Shown: positions 8,475 through 17,477, numbered from the stretch's first letter. The stretch: 45,047 bases of DNA from Sphaerospermopsis aphanizomenoides BCCUSP55 (GCF_001586785.1 NZ_LUFH02000048.1:1-45047); one strand, 5' to 3'. The notes: a model not told the origin generated them from the sequence alone. Program-made: numbers and translations.

Positions 8475-8592
8475 GTAGGGTGCATCAGCTAATTTGGGAT
8501 TTAAAATTGACAATTTTCGCTATGGCAAAGCGGGGGCTGAAAATAGTTATTTTCATTTAAAATTCCAAAATTCTCTATCAGACACACCTTAC
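8475..8592. mobile_element. Possible MITE-like remnant
   Basis: GTAGGGTGCATCAG at 8475-8488 and, inverted, TCAGACACACCTTAC at 8578-8592 match at about 10 of 13 positions and bound a 118-bp non-coding segment. Terminal repeats of the GTAGGGTGCGTCAG type are common on miniature elements in cyanobacteria. No transposase and no clear target duplication were seen. Confidence 0.4.
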
Positions 8593-8673
8593 TAATGCCC
8601 TAATAAGATGTGTCAGGTTTGTAGTTATCTACGTTGATAAATTAGGTTGATTTCACATACAGGATGTCATAGT

Positions 8674-8976
8674 ATGATTAGAGAAAATTTTGAACAAAAT
8701 AAACAGCTAGATAAGATATTAAAACATTCTCAATTTCAAGAGATTATCAAAGCTATTATCCTAGGTAATTATTCCTGGGCTTGTGTTTTATTTTTGCATT
8801 TTTCTGGCTACGATCCTCTAGAATATATACCCCAGGAAACTTACAGCAAATTAATCCAAGAAAATTATATATTTAATCAATCTCATCATGACGCAATTCA
8901 TGATAAAAAATTAAAACTGCCGGGAATAAAATTAAGTTGGATTAAGTTGAGTAGGGGTAAACATAGCTCAAATTGA
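8674..8976 (+). CDS. HetP-family protein (copy 1)
   Basis: A 100-residue protein with the HetP core: FQEIIKAIILGNYSWACVLF, then FSGYDPLEYIPQETYSKLIQEN. It matches the second family member at 17.1 kb across GxYSWACVL, the GYxPL motif, YIP and TY, and both continue into unlike tails. HetP and its homologues act in heterocyst commitment in Anabaena. The start is the ATG at 8674; the upstream TTG at 8647 adds nine unlikely residues. It lies between the RiPP modification genes and the convergent exporter operon. HetP homologues next to HetC-like exporters are known in Anabaena, so the linkage may be functional. Its target here is unknown. Confidence 0.8.
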   Translation: MIRENFEQNKQLDKILKHSQFQEIIKAIILGNYSWACVLFLHFSGYDPLEYIPQETYSKLIQENYIFNQSHHDAIHDKKLKLPGIKLSWIKLSRGKHSSN

Positions 8977-9284
8977 AGGAGACAGGAGTTAATTTTTTAA
9001 GTTTCTACGTTTGTTTGGTATTTGGTGATTGCCAATTAGGTATTCACCAATTCCTATGGCATTTGTAAATCATACTTAAACAAAAATATCCCCGATTGTG
9101 AGAATAAGTCGGGGATATAAACATGGGAACATAAAAAAGATTACTAATCTATAGCAGGTGACTCTTGACAGGTGACACCAGTTAAAAGGCTTTTAAGGTC
9201 TAGGTTGTATCATCTGTTGATGTCCTAACCACCTTGGCTGTTGCTATAAAATCCAAAATCCAAAATCCAAAATCTAAAATTGAA
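8977..9284. other. Convergent spacer between HetP-like gene and exporter operon
   Basis: No gene. It holds a terminator hairpin (9087-9117), a stray GGTGACA copy, and CCAAAAT repeats at 9248-9280 next to the stop of the isomerase gene. Confidence 0.7.
9082..9117 (-). terminator. Terminator of the exporter operon
   Basis: TATCCCCGA at 9087-9095 pairs with TCGGGGATA at 9109-9117. Read on the - strand the stem is followed by TTTTTG, giving an intrinsic terminator 168 bases beyond the isomerase stop. On the + strand no T-run follows, so it may only partly stop transcripts from the HetP-like gene. Confidence 0.7.
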
Positions 9285-10070
9285 TTAGCTGGCTTCACTC
9301 AATATCTCTGAAGAAGAGGGAGAATCTTTATTTTCAGGCAGTTTGGCTACTATTTCTAATGTATTAACTTGTTGTTTTAACCAATTGGTAAATAATTCTC
9401 CCATGATGTTTACTCGTATTTGTTCAGTTAATTCTGGTTGAATTATTTCTTCAACCATAATAATATGCGCTCCTTGAGGTGTAATAATTGGTTTCAGAAT
9501 TTGTGGTGGATGAGCAGAAAAAATTGCAGATGCAATTTCTGGTCTTAAATCGCTACGTTTTCGCATACCTTGATATCCTCCAGCGCGACGCAGTTCTGGA
9601 TTTTCGATATATTGACGAGCGATTTGGTGGAAACTTATTTCTCCTTCTTGCAGTGCATAAAATATTTCTAAAGCTAAATCTTCATCATCTAATATTACTT
9701 CATAAGTTACTGCTCCAGTGTAATCGAGTTGATGAGCATAAAAAAATGGTTCAACTTTGTCAGCAAATAAATGATGAGCTAACTTAGCTGATAGTAGGTT
9801 AGTCTGAGCAATTTCTTCAAAGTTATCTAGAGAGAGATAATGTTTTTCTAACCATGCCCAAGTATCTTCTGCTTTAATCAATTTATTGGCTAATCTTAGA
9901 CTATCTGCTGCCTGTTGTAGTTCTTCTAGTTCGATGTGAATGCCTTCTTTATCAGCAGTATCAGCAATAATTTTTCTGATGGCAATTGCTTCTAGTAAAT
10001 TAGGAATTTGGCAAGATATTTTAACATGGTAAATAATATCCTCTGGAGAAACAAGTATAATTTTAGACAT
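9285..10070 (-). CDS. PpiC/parvulin-type peptidyl-prolyl isomerase
   Basis: About 261 residues. An N-terminal helical, SurA/PpiC-like region (to about residue 140) precedes a parvulin domain recognisable by ALQEGEISFHQIARQY, GGYQGMRKRSDL and IITPQGAHIIMVEEI. There is no signal peptide, which fits a cytoplasmic chaperone-like role at the exporter. Start chosen at the ATG at 10070, preceded by GAGGAA. It is last in the HTH, ABC, HlyD, Ppi operon; isomerases of this class commonly accompany cyanobacterial C39-exporter loci. It probably helps present or fold the exported peptides (inference). Confidence 0.82.
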   Translation of the reverse strand: MSKIILVSPEDIIYHVKISCQIPNLLEAIAIRKIIADTADKEGIHIELEELQQAADSLRLANKLIKAEDTWAWLEKHYLSLDNFEEIAQTNLLSAKLAHHLFADKVEPFFYAHQLDYTGAVTYEVILDDEDLALEIFYALQEGEISFHQIARQYIENPELRRAGGYQGMRKRSDLRPEIASAIFSAHPPQILKPIITPQGAHIIMVEEIIQPELTEQIRVNIMGELFTNWLKQQVNTLEIVAKLPENKDSPSSSEILSEAS

Positions 10071-10160
10071 TTTTAATTCCTCGAATATCCCCAATATTGA
10101 TTTTAAATGTTTTTATTGAGAATGAATTTTAATTACCACAGTAGAAATCGAAATATTCAT

Positions 10161-10194
10161 ATTCCCGACTTCTGATATGATAGAAATCGGGAAT
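10161..10194. promoter_or_regulatory. Intra-operon hairpin between hlyD-like and ppiC-like genes
   Basis: ATTCCCGA, one mismatch, TTCT, an 8-base loop, AGAA, one mismatch, TCGGGAAT: a stem of about 12 bp in the 148-base spacer. No good T-run follows on the - strand, so it is more likely an attenuator or an mRNA-processing or stabilising element than a full terminator. Its CCCGA/TCGGG base resembles the hairpins at 4833 and 9087. Confidence 0.55.
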
Positions 10195-10218
10195 TTTGTT
10201 ATTCATGATAGCTAATTA

Positions 10219-11745
10219 CTAAAGCTCCAAACCATTATTTTGCAGTTTTTTGAAAGGATCTAAGATAAAGTCAATTACTCGACGCTGACGAACAATCACT
10301 TCTGCGGTTGCTGTCTGGCCTGGTGTTAAGAGTATGCGTTTATTACCTGATTGAATATAAGGTTGTTCCAAAGCGATGTCTAATTGATAAGTTTGCTGAC
10401 GAATTGCGCCATTTTCTTGAACTTTAGAATCTGGTGAAATCCAGGTAACACGACCTTGCATAACACCATATTCTTGGAAAGGATAAGCATCAAATTTGAT
10501 TTTTACTGGCATATTCTCTTTCACAAAACCACTTTGTTGGCTAGGCATTTCTGCTTTCAAAATCAAAGCAGCACCTTTGGGAGCAATTTGCACCATCATT
10601 TGTCCTGGTTGAACGACAGAACCCGGTTTTTTAATAGGTAATTCAAAAATTGTGCCATCAATAGGTGCTTTAACTACTCGTTGCTGTAATTGCAATTGCA
10701 ATGATGTAATCTGACTCTTAGTTTGAGAAACTTCAGATTTAAGAGAAGTAATTTGTGTTTGTAAATCTTTTAACTGTTCCTGATTTTTTAGCAATGTCAG
10801 TTGACCTGCTTGCACTACACTTTGGTAACTACTTTCTTCTTCTTGTAAACGGAATTTTGCCTGTTCAATATCTGACTGAGCTTGACTCATAATTGACTGA
10901 TAGCGGCTTAACTCTTCTTGTAGACGCAACTTAGATTGTTGGATATTAGCTTTAGCTTCTTCCTGTAAACGTTGACTATCTTCTGCTGTTTTTTCTATTT
11001 CTACAAATTTGGTTTGAGGAATTGCACCCACCTGTAACAGTAGACGATAGCGGGAAACTTCTGATAAATCTCTATTTAAACGACTTGTGGCTAAACGATG
11101 AGCAATTTGAGTAGCATTTATGTTCTGTTTTACTTGATCAATTTGGGCGATTTTTTCTAATCTTTGTAAATTATATGCACTCTGTTTAGCATCTGCGTTT
11201 TGCCGTGCTTGATTAAGTTGAGCGAGTTTTTCCAATCTTTGGGATTGATTTTGTTGTTCTTGGATATTAATCGCCAGTAATACCTGATTTTTGAGTAATT
11301 CTAATTGCCCTTGACGATTGACTAAACCTTCTAATTTGGCTTGGGTTTGTTGTAGTTCTGTCCGCAAAACATCAGATTCAATTTCCATTAAAACCTGTCC
11401 GGATTTAACAGTTTGACCTTCTTTAACATTGACAGCAATTACACTACCAGTAACTACACTATCTAATTTTTGAGTTGCACCTTTAGGTTCAATTCTGCCA
11501 ATGGCATTTCCGGTTTCATCAACTTTAGTAAACATTGCCCAGGGTAAAGCTACTACTGTAAAACTAATCAGTAAATACAGCATTGAGCGTGTCCAGGCTT
11601 TCGGTAAGGCATCTAATAATTCTTCCGTGCCGTAAAACCAATCGTTTTCTTTAGTTGGTGTTTTTGTTTTATTTTGACTAGTAGAAGATTTAATCTGTCC
11701 TGAGAGGACAAGAGTCGATGATGGATTGTAAATTGACTGGGGCAT
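10219..11745 (-). CDS. HlyD-family membrane fusion protein of a type I/C39 exporter
   Basis: About 508 residues. One N-terminal membrane span (SMLYLLISFTVVALPWAMF) follows a cytoplasmic tail of about 60 residues. Next come a lipoyl-like half (VVTGSVIAVNVKEGQTVKSG), a long coiled coil of repeated Gln/Leu-rich heptads (about residues 140-370), the second half-motif (VVKAPIDGTIFELPIKKPG), and a C-terminal beta domain ending IDFILDPFKKLQ. It links the inner-membrane ABC exporter to the periplasm. The frame opens at 11796, but the first 17 residues (INYQLSILINS) translate an AATTGATA-type repeat, so I use the ATG at 11745. It starts 76 bases after the exporter gene. Confidence 0.88.
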   Translation of the reverse strand: MPQSIYNPSSTLVLSGQIKSSTSQNKTKTPTKENDWFYGTEELLDALPKAWTRSMLYLLISFTVVALPWAMFTKVDETGNAIGRIEPKGATQKLDSVVTGSVIAVNVKEGQTVKSGQVLMEIESDVLRTELQQTQAKLEGLVNRQGQLELLKNQVLLAINIQEQQNQSQRLEKLAQLNQARQNADAKQSAYNLQRLEKIAQIDQVKQNINATQIAHRLATSRLNRDLSEVSRYRLLLQVGAIPQTKFVEIEKTAEDSQRLQEEAKANIQQSKLRLQEELSRYQSIMSQAQSDIEQAKFRLQEEESSYQSVVQAGQLTLLKNQEQLKDLQTQITSLKSEVSQTKSQITSLQLQLQQRVVKAPIDGTIFELPIKKPGSVVQPGQMMVQIAPKGAALILKAEMPSQQSGFVKENMPVKIKFDAYPFQEYGVMQGRVTWISPDSKVQENGAIRQQTYQLDIALEQPYIQSGNKRILLTPGQTATAEVIVRQRRVIDFILDPFKKLQNNGLEL

Positions 11746-11767
11746 AACAAAGTTGGAATTAATAAGA

Positions 11768-11842
11768 ATTGACAATTGATAATTGATAATTGACAATTGA
11801 TAATTGATAGTTGAAACCTGTTAACTGTTAACTGTTAACTGT
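11768..11842. repeat. ATTGATA/ATTGACA and TTAACTG heptamer arrays
   Basis: A run of AATTGATA/AATTGACA units (11768-11811) followed by TTAACTG copies (about 11819-11842). The second array encodes the last residues (QLTVNS) and the stop of the ABC exporter; the first would encode the spurious N-terminal extension of the HlyD-like protein. Confidence 0.85.
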
Positions 11843-14800
11843 TGTTGATTGAGATAGTAATAATGTCCTCTTTTGCCAATTAATTGTTCATGAGTGCCAC
11901 TTTCAACTAGAATGCCCCGATCTAAAACTAAAATTAGGTCAGCATTACGAACGGTAGAAAGGCGATGAGCAATAATTAAACTTGTGCGTCCTTTGAGAAT
12001 TTTTTTGAGATTGTTCTGAATAATTCGCTCAGATTCAGGATCAAGATGACTGGTAGCTTCATCTAATATTAAAAGGCGAGGATTTCCTAGTAAAGCACGA
12101 GCGATTGCTAGACGTTGGCGTTGTCCCCCTGATAACATTCCTCCACCTTCACCAATTTGGGTTTCATAACCCATCGCCATGCGTTTAATAAATTCATCTG
12201 CACCTGCTAATTGGGCTGCGGTAATAATTTCTTCTAGGGCAGCTTCTGGATGAGCAATGCTGATGTTTTCTCGAATTGTTCCGCCAAATAAAAATGTATC
12301 TTGGTCAACAACTCCTATTTGCGATCGCAAGGATTGTAGAGAAATACTAGTCACATCTTGATTATCAATTAATACTCGGCCATCTGTCGGTGGATATAAC
12401 CCTAAAATCAATTTAGAAAGTGTAGTTTTTCCTGAACCACTTCTACCAACAACTGCTACAGTTTGTTCAGGCAGAATTTCAAAATTTAGATTTTCTAAGA
12501 TGTTAGTATCACTTTCTGAATGATAGCGAAAAGTGACATGATCAAAACGGATATGACCACGTAACATAGGTAAATTTTGACGAGGCTTAATTACTAAGTC
12601 TTCTTCTGGTTCTGCTTCCAAAACATCATTAATTCTTTCTGTGGAAACTATTACTTCTTGCAATTGATTCCACAACACAATTAATCGTTGAAAAGGTTGA
12701 ATGATGTTACCTAACAACATATTAAATGCCACTAATTGACCAATGGTCAACTGATTTTGAATCACTAACCAAGCCCCAAACCATAATAGGCCAGTGCTGG
12801 CTATTGATTGAATGGCCGAACTAATAATTTGCAGTTGGTTACTAATTACCTGAACGCTAAAGTTTTTCTTGGTCAGATTGTTTAGCAGTTCTTCCCAACG
12901 CCAGCGTACTGTTTGTTCAATAGCCATTGAGCGAATCGAAGCAATTCCTGTAAGGCTTTGAATTAAGTAACTATTTTCTTTTGTCACCGCAGTAAATACT
13001 TCACGGCTAATTCTTCTTAAAAAAGGTGTGGCGAAGAATGCTAATAATACGAATGGTGGTACAATTGCTAAAACCAACCAAGCCATAGGTGGACTGTACC
13101 AAAACATCAAGCCGATATAGATAAACACTGTCAGCAAATCTAAAATAATAGATAATGCTTCACCAGTAAGAAAACGCTGAATTTTCTGATTTTCTTGGAC
13201 ACGAGAAACTATATCGCCGACGTAACGAGACTCAAAAAATGATAGAGGTAAACGAAATGTATGTTTAATAAAACCCACCATCAATGCCACACCAATTCTG
13301 TTGGCTGTGTGGTCTAGTAAATATTGTCTGAGTCCATTGATGACAACACGAAATAACCCAAAAATTAGCAGTCCAAAACCGACAGTGTTTAAAGTAATAG
13401 TGCTACCTTGGACAATTACTCGGTCTAATAATAGTTGAGTAAATAAAGGTGTCACCAATCCAAATACTTGAATTAACACTGAAGCCACAAATACTTCTAG
13501 CAATACTTGAGAGTGAGGTTTTACTAACTCAAATAACTGCCAAAATGGAGTGTTAGTTTCTGGAGTTTCTTGGAGTGAGTTTGTCGGTTGTAGTAACAAC
13601 GCATAACCAGTCCAACCGACTTTAAATTCTGCGATAGATAGGTTGCGTTGACCAATGGCCGGATCAGCAACAATTACCAGTTTTTTAGTGATTTCATAGA
13701 CGACGATGTAATGTTTACCTTCCCAATGTGCGATCGCTGGCAAGGGTTGTTGTGCTAATTTATCTAAACTGGCTTTCACTGGACGAGTAGCAAAACCAAT
13801 ACTTTCCGCAGCAGCAGTTAAACTTCGCATAGATGCACCAGCACGGTTAACATTGGCTAGTTCTCGCAATTGATTAATACTGAAATTTTTACCCCAATAA
13901 CGACTAATCATCACTAAGCAAGCTGCACCACAATCTGAGGCACTTTGTTGTTCAAAAAATGGGTAACGTTTGCTAACTTTTCGCCACCAATTTCCAGCAG
14001 TGACTGTGGGACTAGGAAAGTATTTTTGGCGTTGTTTTGGTTGTGGTTGTTCCTGAACTGTAGTTTGGGGAAATTGAATTACATTGCGGCTTTTAGCTTT
14101 AACTTCCCGTTGGATGGGTTCGGTAATTGGCTCATTTTGAACATCAATTAACCTACTTAATTGTGGCCAATGTTGTAGTGCTGTTTGCCAATCAGTATCA
14201 TGCAAAATATATGCTATGGTGGGCTGTATTGCTTGCCAATTGCCCTTTGGGAGATTTGCATAAATGTTACCTGGTGTTAATTTTTTGCCCTGGGAATGTT
14301 GTAATTCTCCCTGATACACTAGTAACAATTTAGTATTTTTGGTGAGTTCGGAGTTGAGATAACCAATTTCTAAATTTTGTCTAACAAATAGAGATAATGC
14401 TGTTAGCATCTCCTCTGTTGACTCATGACGAGGAATAGCAGAATTTTGAGAAAACAACAGCAGTGTATCCCAAAGTTCTGCCTTTATGAGTAGGCTTTGG
14501 CTCACACTCGCAAACTTATTAATTACCTCCTGGGGAAGATAACCTACTTTTAAATCCACAGAAGCTCTGGCTACATAAGCACTAAATTTCTGTTCAGGAA
14601 ATAAAGTCAACTCCCCAAAGGAAGAACCAGTTGTCAACGTGGCAATTAAATTATTTTCAGTATCTAATAGCCTAACTTTACCAGATAAAACTAGATAAAT
14701 TCCTGGTGCTGCTGTTGTCGATAACCAAAATTGCTTGGCTGTTGGTGGTTCAATAATTTCTAATGCTTGAATGCAATCTTTAACTTCTTGATTTGATAAT

Positions 14801-14862
14801 GAATTACCCAAAATTTGAGTAATTTGTGCTGCCAAATATGATTGAGAAAATACCGATACCAT
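11821..14862 (-). CDS. Peptidase C39-containing ABC exporter with cNMP-binding domain (HetC-like)
   Basis: About 1013 residues. Domains in order: a cyclic-nucleotide-binding-like fold (about 45-130: LSGKVRLLDTENN, GSSFGELTLF); a C39 peptidase (about 300-430) with catalytic Cys near 311 in SASDCGAACLVMI, His near 384 in GKHYIVV and Asp in VADPAIG; six membrane helices (about 460-740); and a nucleotide-binding domain with VGRSGSGKTTL, LSGGQRQRLAIARA, LLILDEATSHLD and IIAHRLSTV. All catalytic residues are present. It should cut GG leaders and export the cores, making the three precursors at 4.5-5.9 kb the obvious cargo. The architecture matches Anabaena HetC. The ATG at 14862, with GGAGGT upstream, is preferred to the TTG at 14877. 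Confidence 0.92.
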   Translation of the reverse strand: MVSVFSQSYLAAQITQILGNSLSNQEVKDCIQALEIIEPPTAKQFWLSTTAAPGIYLVLSGKVRLLDTENNLIATLTTGSSFGELTLFPEQKFSAYVARASVDLKVGYLPQEVINKFASVSQSLLIKAELWDTLLLFSQNSAIPRHESTEEMLTALSLFVRQNLEIGYLNSELTKNTKLLLVYQGELQHSQGKKLTPGNIYANLPKGNWQAIQPTIAYILHDTDWQTALQHWPQLSRLIDVQNEPITEPIQREVKAKSRNVIQFPQTTVQEQPQPKQRQKYFPSPTVTAGNWWRKVSKRYPFFEQQSASDCGAACLVMISRYWGKNFSINQLRELANVNRAGASMRSLTAAAESIGFATRPVKASLDKLAQQPLPAIAHWEGKHYIVVYEITKKLVIVADPAIGQRNLSIAEFKVGWTGYALLLQPTNSLQETPETNTPFWQLFELVKPHSQVLLEVFVASVLIQVFGLVTPLFTQLLLDRVIVQGSTITLNTVGFGLLIFGLFRVVINGLRQYLLDHTANRIGVALMVGFIKHTFRLPLSFFESRYVGDIVSRVQENQKIQRFLTGEALSIILDLLTVFIYIGLMFWYSPPMAWLVLAIVPPFVLLAFFATPFLRRISREVFTAVTKENSYLIQSLTGIASIRSMAIEQTVRWRWEELLNNLTKKNFSVQVISNQLQIISSAIQSIASTGLLWFGAWLVIQNQLTIGQLVAFNMLLGNIIQPFQRLIVLWNQLQEVIVSTERINDVLEAEPEEDLVIKPRQNLPMLRGHIRFDHVTFRYHSESDTNILENLNFEILPEQTVAVVGRSGSGKTTLSKLILGLYPPTDGRVLIDNQDVTSISLQSLRSQIGVVDQDTFLFGGTIRENISIAHPEAALEEIITAAQLAGADEFIKRMAMGYETQIGEGGGMLSGGQRQRLAIARALLGNPRLLILDEATSHLDPESERIIQNNLKKILKGRTSLIIAHRLSTVRNADLILVLDRGILVESGTHEQLIGKRGHYYYLNQQQLTVNS

Positions 14863-14879
14863 TTCCTTACCTCCCAATA

Positions 14880-15479
14880 TTAGTTATTGGTCTGAATCAA
14901 GTTAAATGACCAATTAAAACTAGGTTCGGAGTTAGATGGTAAATCACAAATTGTGATACCAGAATCCTGATTTTGAGTATTTGTTGATTGTGGGGAACTT
15001 TTGCGTTTGGTAGAAAGTCCCATCTGTTTAAGTAGACGATTAATATGGCGATCGCTAATTTCAATCCCCAATTCATTTGCTAAATGCTTACTTAACCATT
15101 GAGCCGTCCAATACCCAAATGCATAGCCATATTCACGCGGACTATGATTGACCAATTCTTTCAATCTGTCAATATATTGACTATTCACAGTCTTAGGTCT
15201 ACCTATCCGTCGCTCATTCCATTTATGTGCCATACCAGCCTCAGCTATACCGATCCAATACCTCGCCATCTCCTGAGAACAACCAATAATTTCACAAATA
15301 TGAGATTGAGATTTACCCATATCTGCTAACAACATAATTTCAATCCGTCGTCGGTATTCTGGTTGTAAATCAGTTTGCAGGTTTTTGATCAGCGCCTTAC
15401 GCTGAAAAGGTGTTAAAAACTTACTTTCATGAGCATCGTAAATATCACAAACTTTGTTTTGATGAGAAGAAGATGACAT
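14880..15479 (-). CDS. Helix-turn-helix protein with transposase-type DNA-binding domains
   Basis: About 199 residues, first gene of the exporter operon; its stop is 17 bases before the exporter ATG. The N-terminal homeodomain-like HTH (LLADMGKSQSHICEIIGCSQ, EMARYWIGIAEAGMAHKW) and the winged-HTH (YGYAFGYWTAQWLSKHLANE, ISDRHINRLLKQMGLS) are those of IS630-type transposases, but no DDE catalytic domain follows; the tail is short and Ser/Asn-rich. A domesticated transposase DNA-binding part used as a regulator of the exporter is the best reading. The ATG at 15479 is preferred over the TTG at 15518. The target site is unknown. Confidence 0.75.
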   Translation of the reverse strand: MSSSSHQNKVCDIYDAHESKFLTPFQRKALIKNLQTDLQPEYRRRIEIMLLADMGKSQSHICEIIGCSQEMARYWIGIAEAGMAHKWNERRIGRPKTVNSQYIDRLKELVNHSPREYGYAFGYWTAQWLSKHLANELGIEISDRHINRLLKQMGLSTKRKSSPQSTNTQNQDSGITICDLPSNSEPSFNWSFNLIQTNN

Positions 15480-17093
15480 AATTCTTACCAGTTGCTGTCT
15501 ACTGTAAAATTTGGGCAAAATTCGGTCAAAATTTTCCCTTACATCTGCTACTAAAATCCAGATGCATCATGAATCAATCACTATCCAAAGGTAAAAATTT
15601 TAATAGCTTTCAGTTAAGGGTAAAAGCAAAAGATTTGAAGTTACCCGCACCCTTGACCCTTGAAATTCTCAGTATCAGCCCTTGATCAATATTTACACAA
15701 ATGCAATTTAGAGCTTGTTATCAGCCCTAATTTCTAGGATGTGATTGAACACTGCAATGCAAGTTCATTCAGTCAACTCCAAATATTTACATTAGTTGGC
15801 TTGTAATTAACAAACCATGAGGTAAAACCTGTTGCACAAATTGAAGTCTGACACTCACTAAGTTCAGACCAGTAAGTAATCTATTTATTAACACTAGCCT
15901 AAACCTAGGATTTTCTCATCAGCAGATTGTCGGAAAATCGGAAATTTTTCACTAGAGAGATTAAATAAAAAAGCTACAACTCCTCACCTTTTGTTTTTGG
16001 TTACTATTTTTCATCCTCAAATATTCCTACATCTTTGCTAAGAGTTCACACAAAGCCTCAAAATCTTCATTTAAACTTTACAGAAATTTTACACCATATT
16101 TATATTTTCTGACCAACTACTTTAGCTTGATGAAATTAAACAATTTCAACCTATTCATCCTTCATAATTATCAGGCTTTGAAAATTTGATTCAATGGCGC
16201 TAGAAAGTATAAAAACAAATATTTCACTCATATAAAATAGACATCTACCTAGGGAAATAAAGACATACTCTATTACCATCTCAAATATAATCAACTTATA
16301 TCTATCTTTAGTATGAATATTGCTAATTACCTATTTAACCTTTTTAAAGGAAAAAAATTAGATTAATAAATCTATCATTAGATAAATTCTGAAATATGAA
16401 ATATCATGTAATTAACAATCATTTATACAATACCAACTACATTTCCTGTCTCCTAGTCCCTATTCCCTGCTATAATTCCAATAAAAAAAGGAAGCTGAGA
16501 ATTTTACAACTTCCTGTATCCGTTATATAAATGGCCAATTTATACAGTCATGATCATCTTGTTTATTAAAAATGGGATTCCCGAAATTTCAACACCAGTG
16601 TAATAGCAACAAATTTTACCAACGGAAAAGGCAATTTCACCCTAACTTTTCAATTTCCGAACCTACTTTTGGTGTCAAAACTTGGAGTCAACACCTACAA
16701 TAGCAGAATAATTTTCCAACAATCTCCAATTTGGGGGAAGCCACTACCCCAATTTTTTAATTGCTTAGATTTTCTGGGAAAAATAACCACCAGGAGTTAT
16801 GGTTAATTGTCATTTGTGTCCAAATTATCTAAACCATAAACAACTAAATGCTGAACCATTCAGTGTGATGTATTTTATGGTTAGACAAAATGATTCACTT
16901 TATTGGTAAAAGTGCATTTGTTTGCCATTCACTTTGTTTAAGTGATTATTTATAATCTATAGGATGTCATGAATGTATATTTGCCATTATGGCAGAAGTT
17001 TATGTCAATACAGCGGGTTTGGGAAAAGGTTAAACTTTTTTCTTCCCCTTTTCCCCTGACGCTTTAAGTGATTAGTATGGAGATGGTAGTCAG
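15480..17093. other. Gene-free region upstream of the exporter operon
   Basis: About 1.6 kb with no convincing gene on either strand. It is AT-rich, has few HIP1 sites, and contains a single clear - strand terminator hairpin (16482-16515). The promoter of the HTH-exporter operon should lie near its left end. No repeats or coding remnants were recognised. Confidence 0.5.
16482..16515 (-). terminator. Intrinsic terminator, - strand
   Basis: AGGAAG at 16489-16494 pairs with CTTCCT at 16510-16515. Read on the - strand the stem is followed by TTTTTTT. It lies about 580 bases beyond the stop of the HetP-like gene at 17.1 kb, so either that mRNA has a long 3' end or a separate small RNA stops here. 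Confidence 0.6.
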
Positions 17094-17477
17094 TTATGCT
17101 GATTTCTTCTCTCTGTGACTACTGCGTACTTCTGCTTTTTGCTTACCCCCTACTTCCAGATAAGCTAAGTCTTTAATTTTGCTTAAGCAGCTAGACCCTA
17201 AATGACTATCAGACCTTTTCTCTGCTGTTGGTTTAGCCAGTTTCAAATTTTCATTCTGTGGTGAGTTTGACCTACTCATGCGAGAATTTTCTTTGAGTAG
17301 TCGGTTATAAGTGCGATAAGGAATGTAATGTAAAGGATTGTAACCAACAAATCGTAACATTAAAACACAAGCCCAAGAATACTTACCAGCCAGAATAGCT
17401 TCTACTACTTGGTCGAATTGTTCAGGATTAATTTTTTTATCTAAGTTGCTACTATTGCCAGAAATTTCTTGATTCAT
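17094..17477 (-). CDS. HetP-family protein (copy 2)
   Basis: 127 residues with a strong HetP core: [20 protein letters not shown], then [20 protein letters not shown]. This is closer to the Anabaena HetP consensus, as I remember it, than copy 1 at 8.7 kb. The C-terminal 60 residues are basic and low-complexity (ending HREKKSA). HetP proteins promote commitment to heterocyst differentiation. It is upstream of, and on the same strand as, the HTH-exporter operon, separated by a 1.6-kb gene-free stretch. Whether it is the true hetP or a paralogue (such as Asl1930-type) cannot be decided here, so no symbol is given. Confidence 0.82.
   Translation of the reverse strand: MNQEISGNSSNLDKKINPEQFDQVVEAILAGKYSWACVLMLRFVGYNPLHYIPYRTYNRLLKENSRMSRSNSPQNENLKLAKPTAEKRSDSHLGSSCLSKIKDLAYLEVGGKQKAEVRSSHREKKSA

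Noticed and set aside
8621-8640. NtcA site GTAGTTATCTAC upstream of the first HetP-like gene
   Set aside because: The spacing is GTA-N6-TAC, and the NtcA consensus needs N8.
11821-14862. Naming the exporter gene hetC
   Set aside because: Domain order matches HetC, but the gene is followed by hlyD and ppiC and not by hetP, and a paralogue of the RiPP-export type is more likely.
16991-17035. 14-residue ORF (MAEVYVNTAGLGKG) as a PatS-like signal peptide
   Set aside because: It has no RGSGR-type motif and no ribosome site.
15480-17093. A hidden precursor gene or decayed transposase in the long spacer
   Set aside because: I found no GG-leader pattern and no transposase motifs on either strand by eye.
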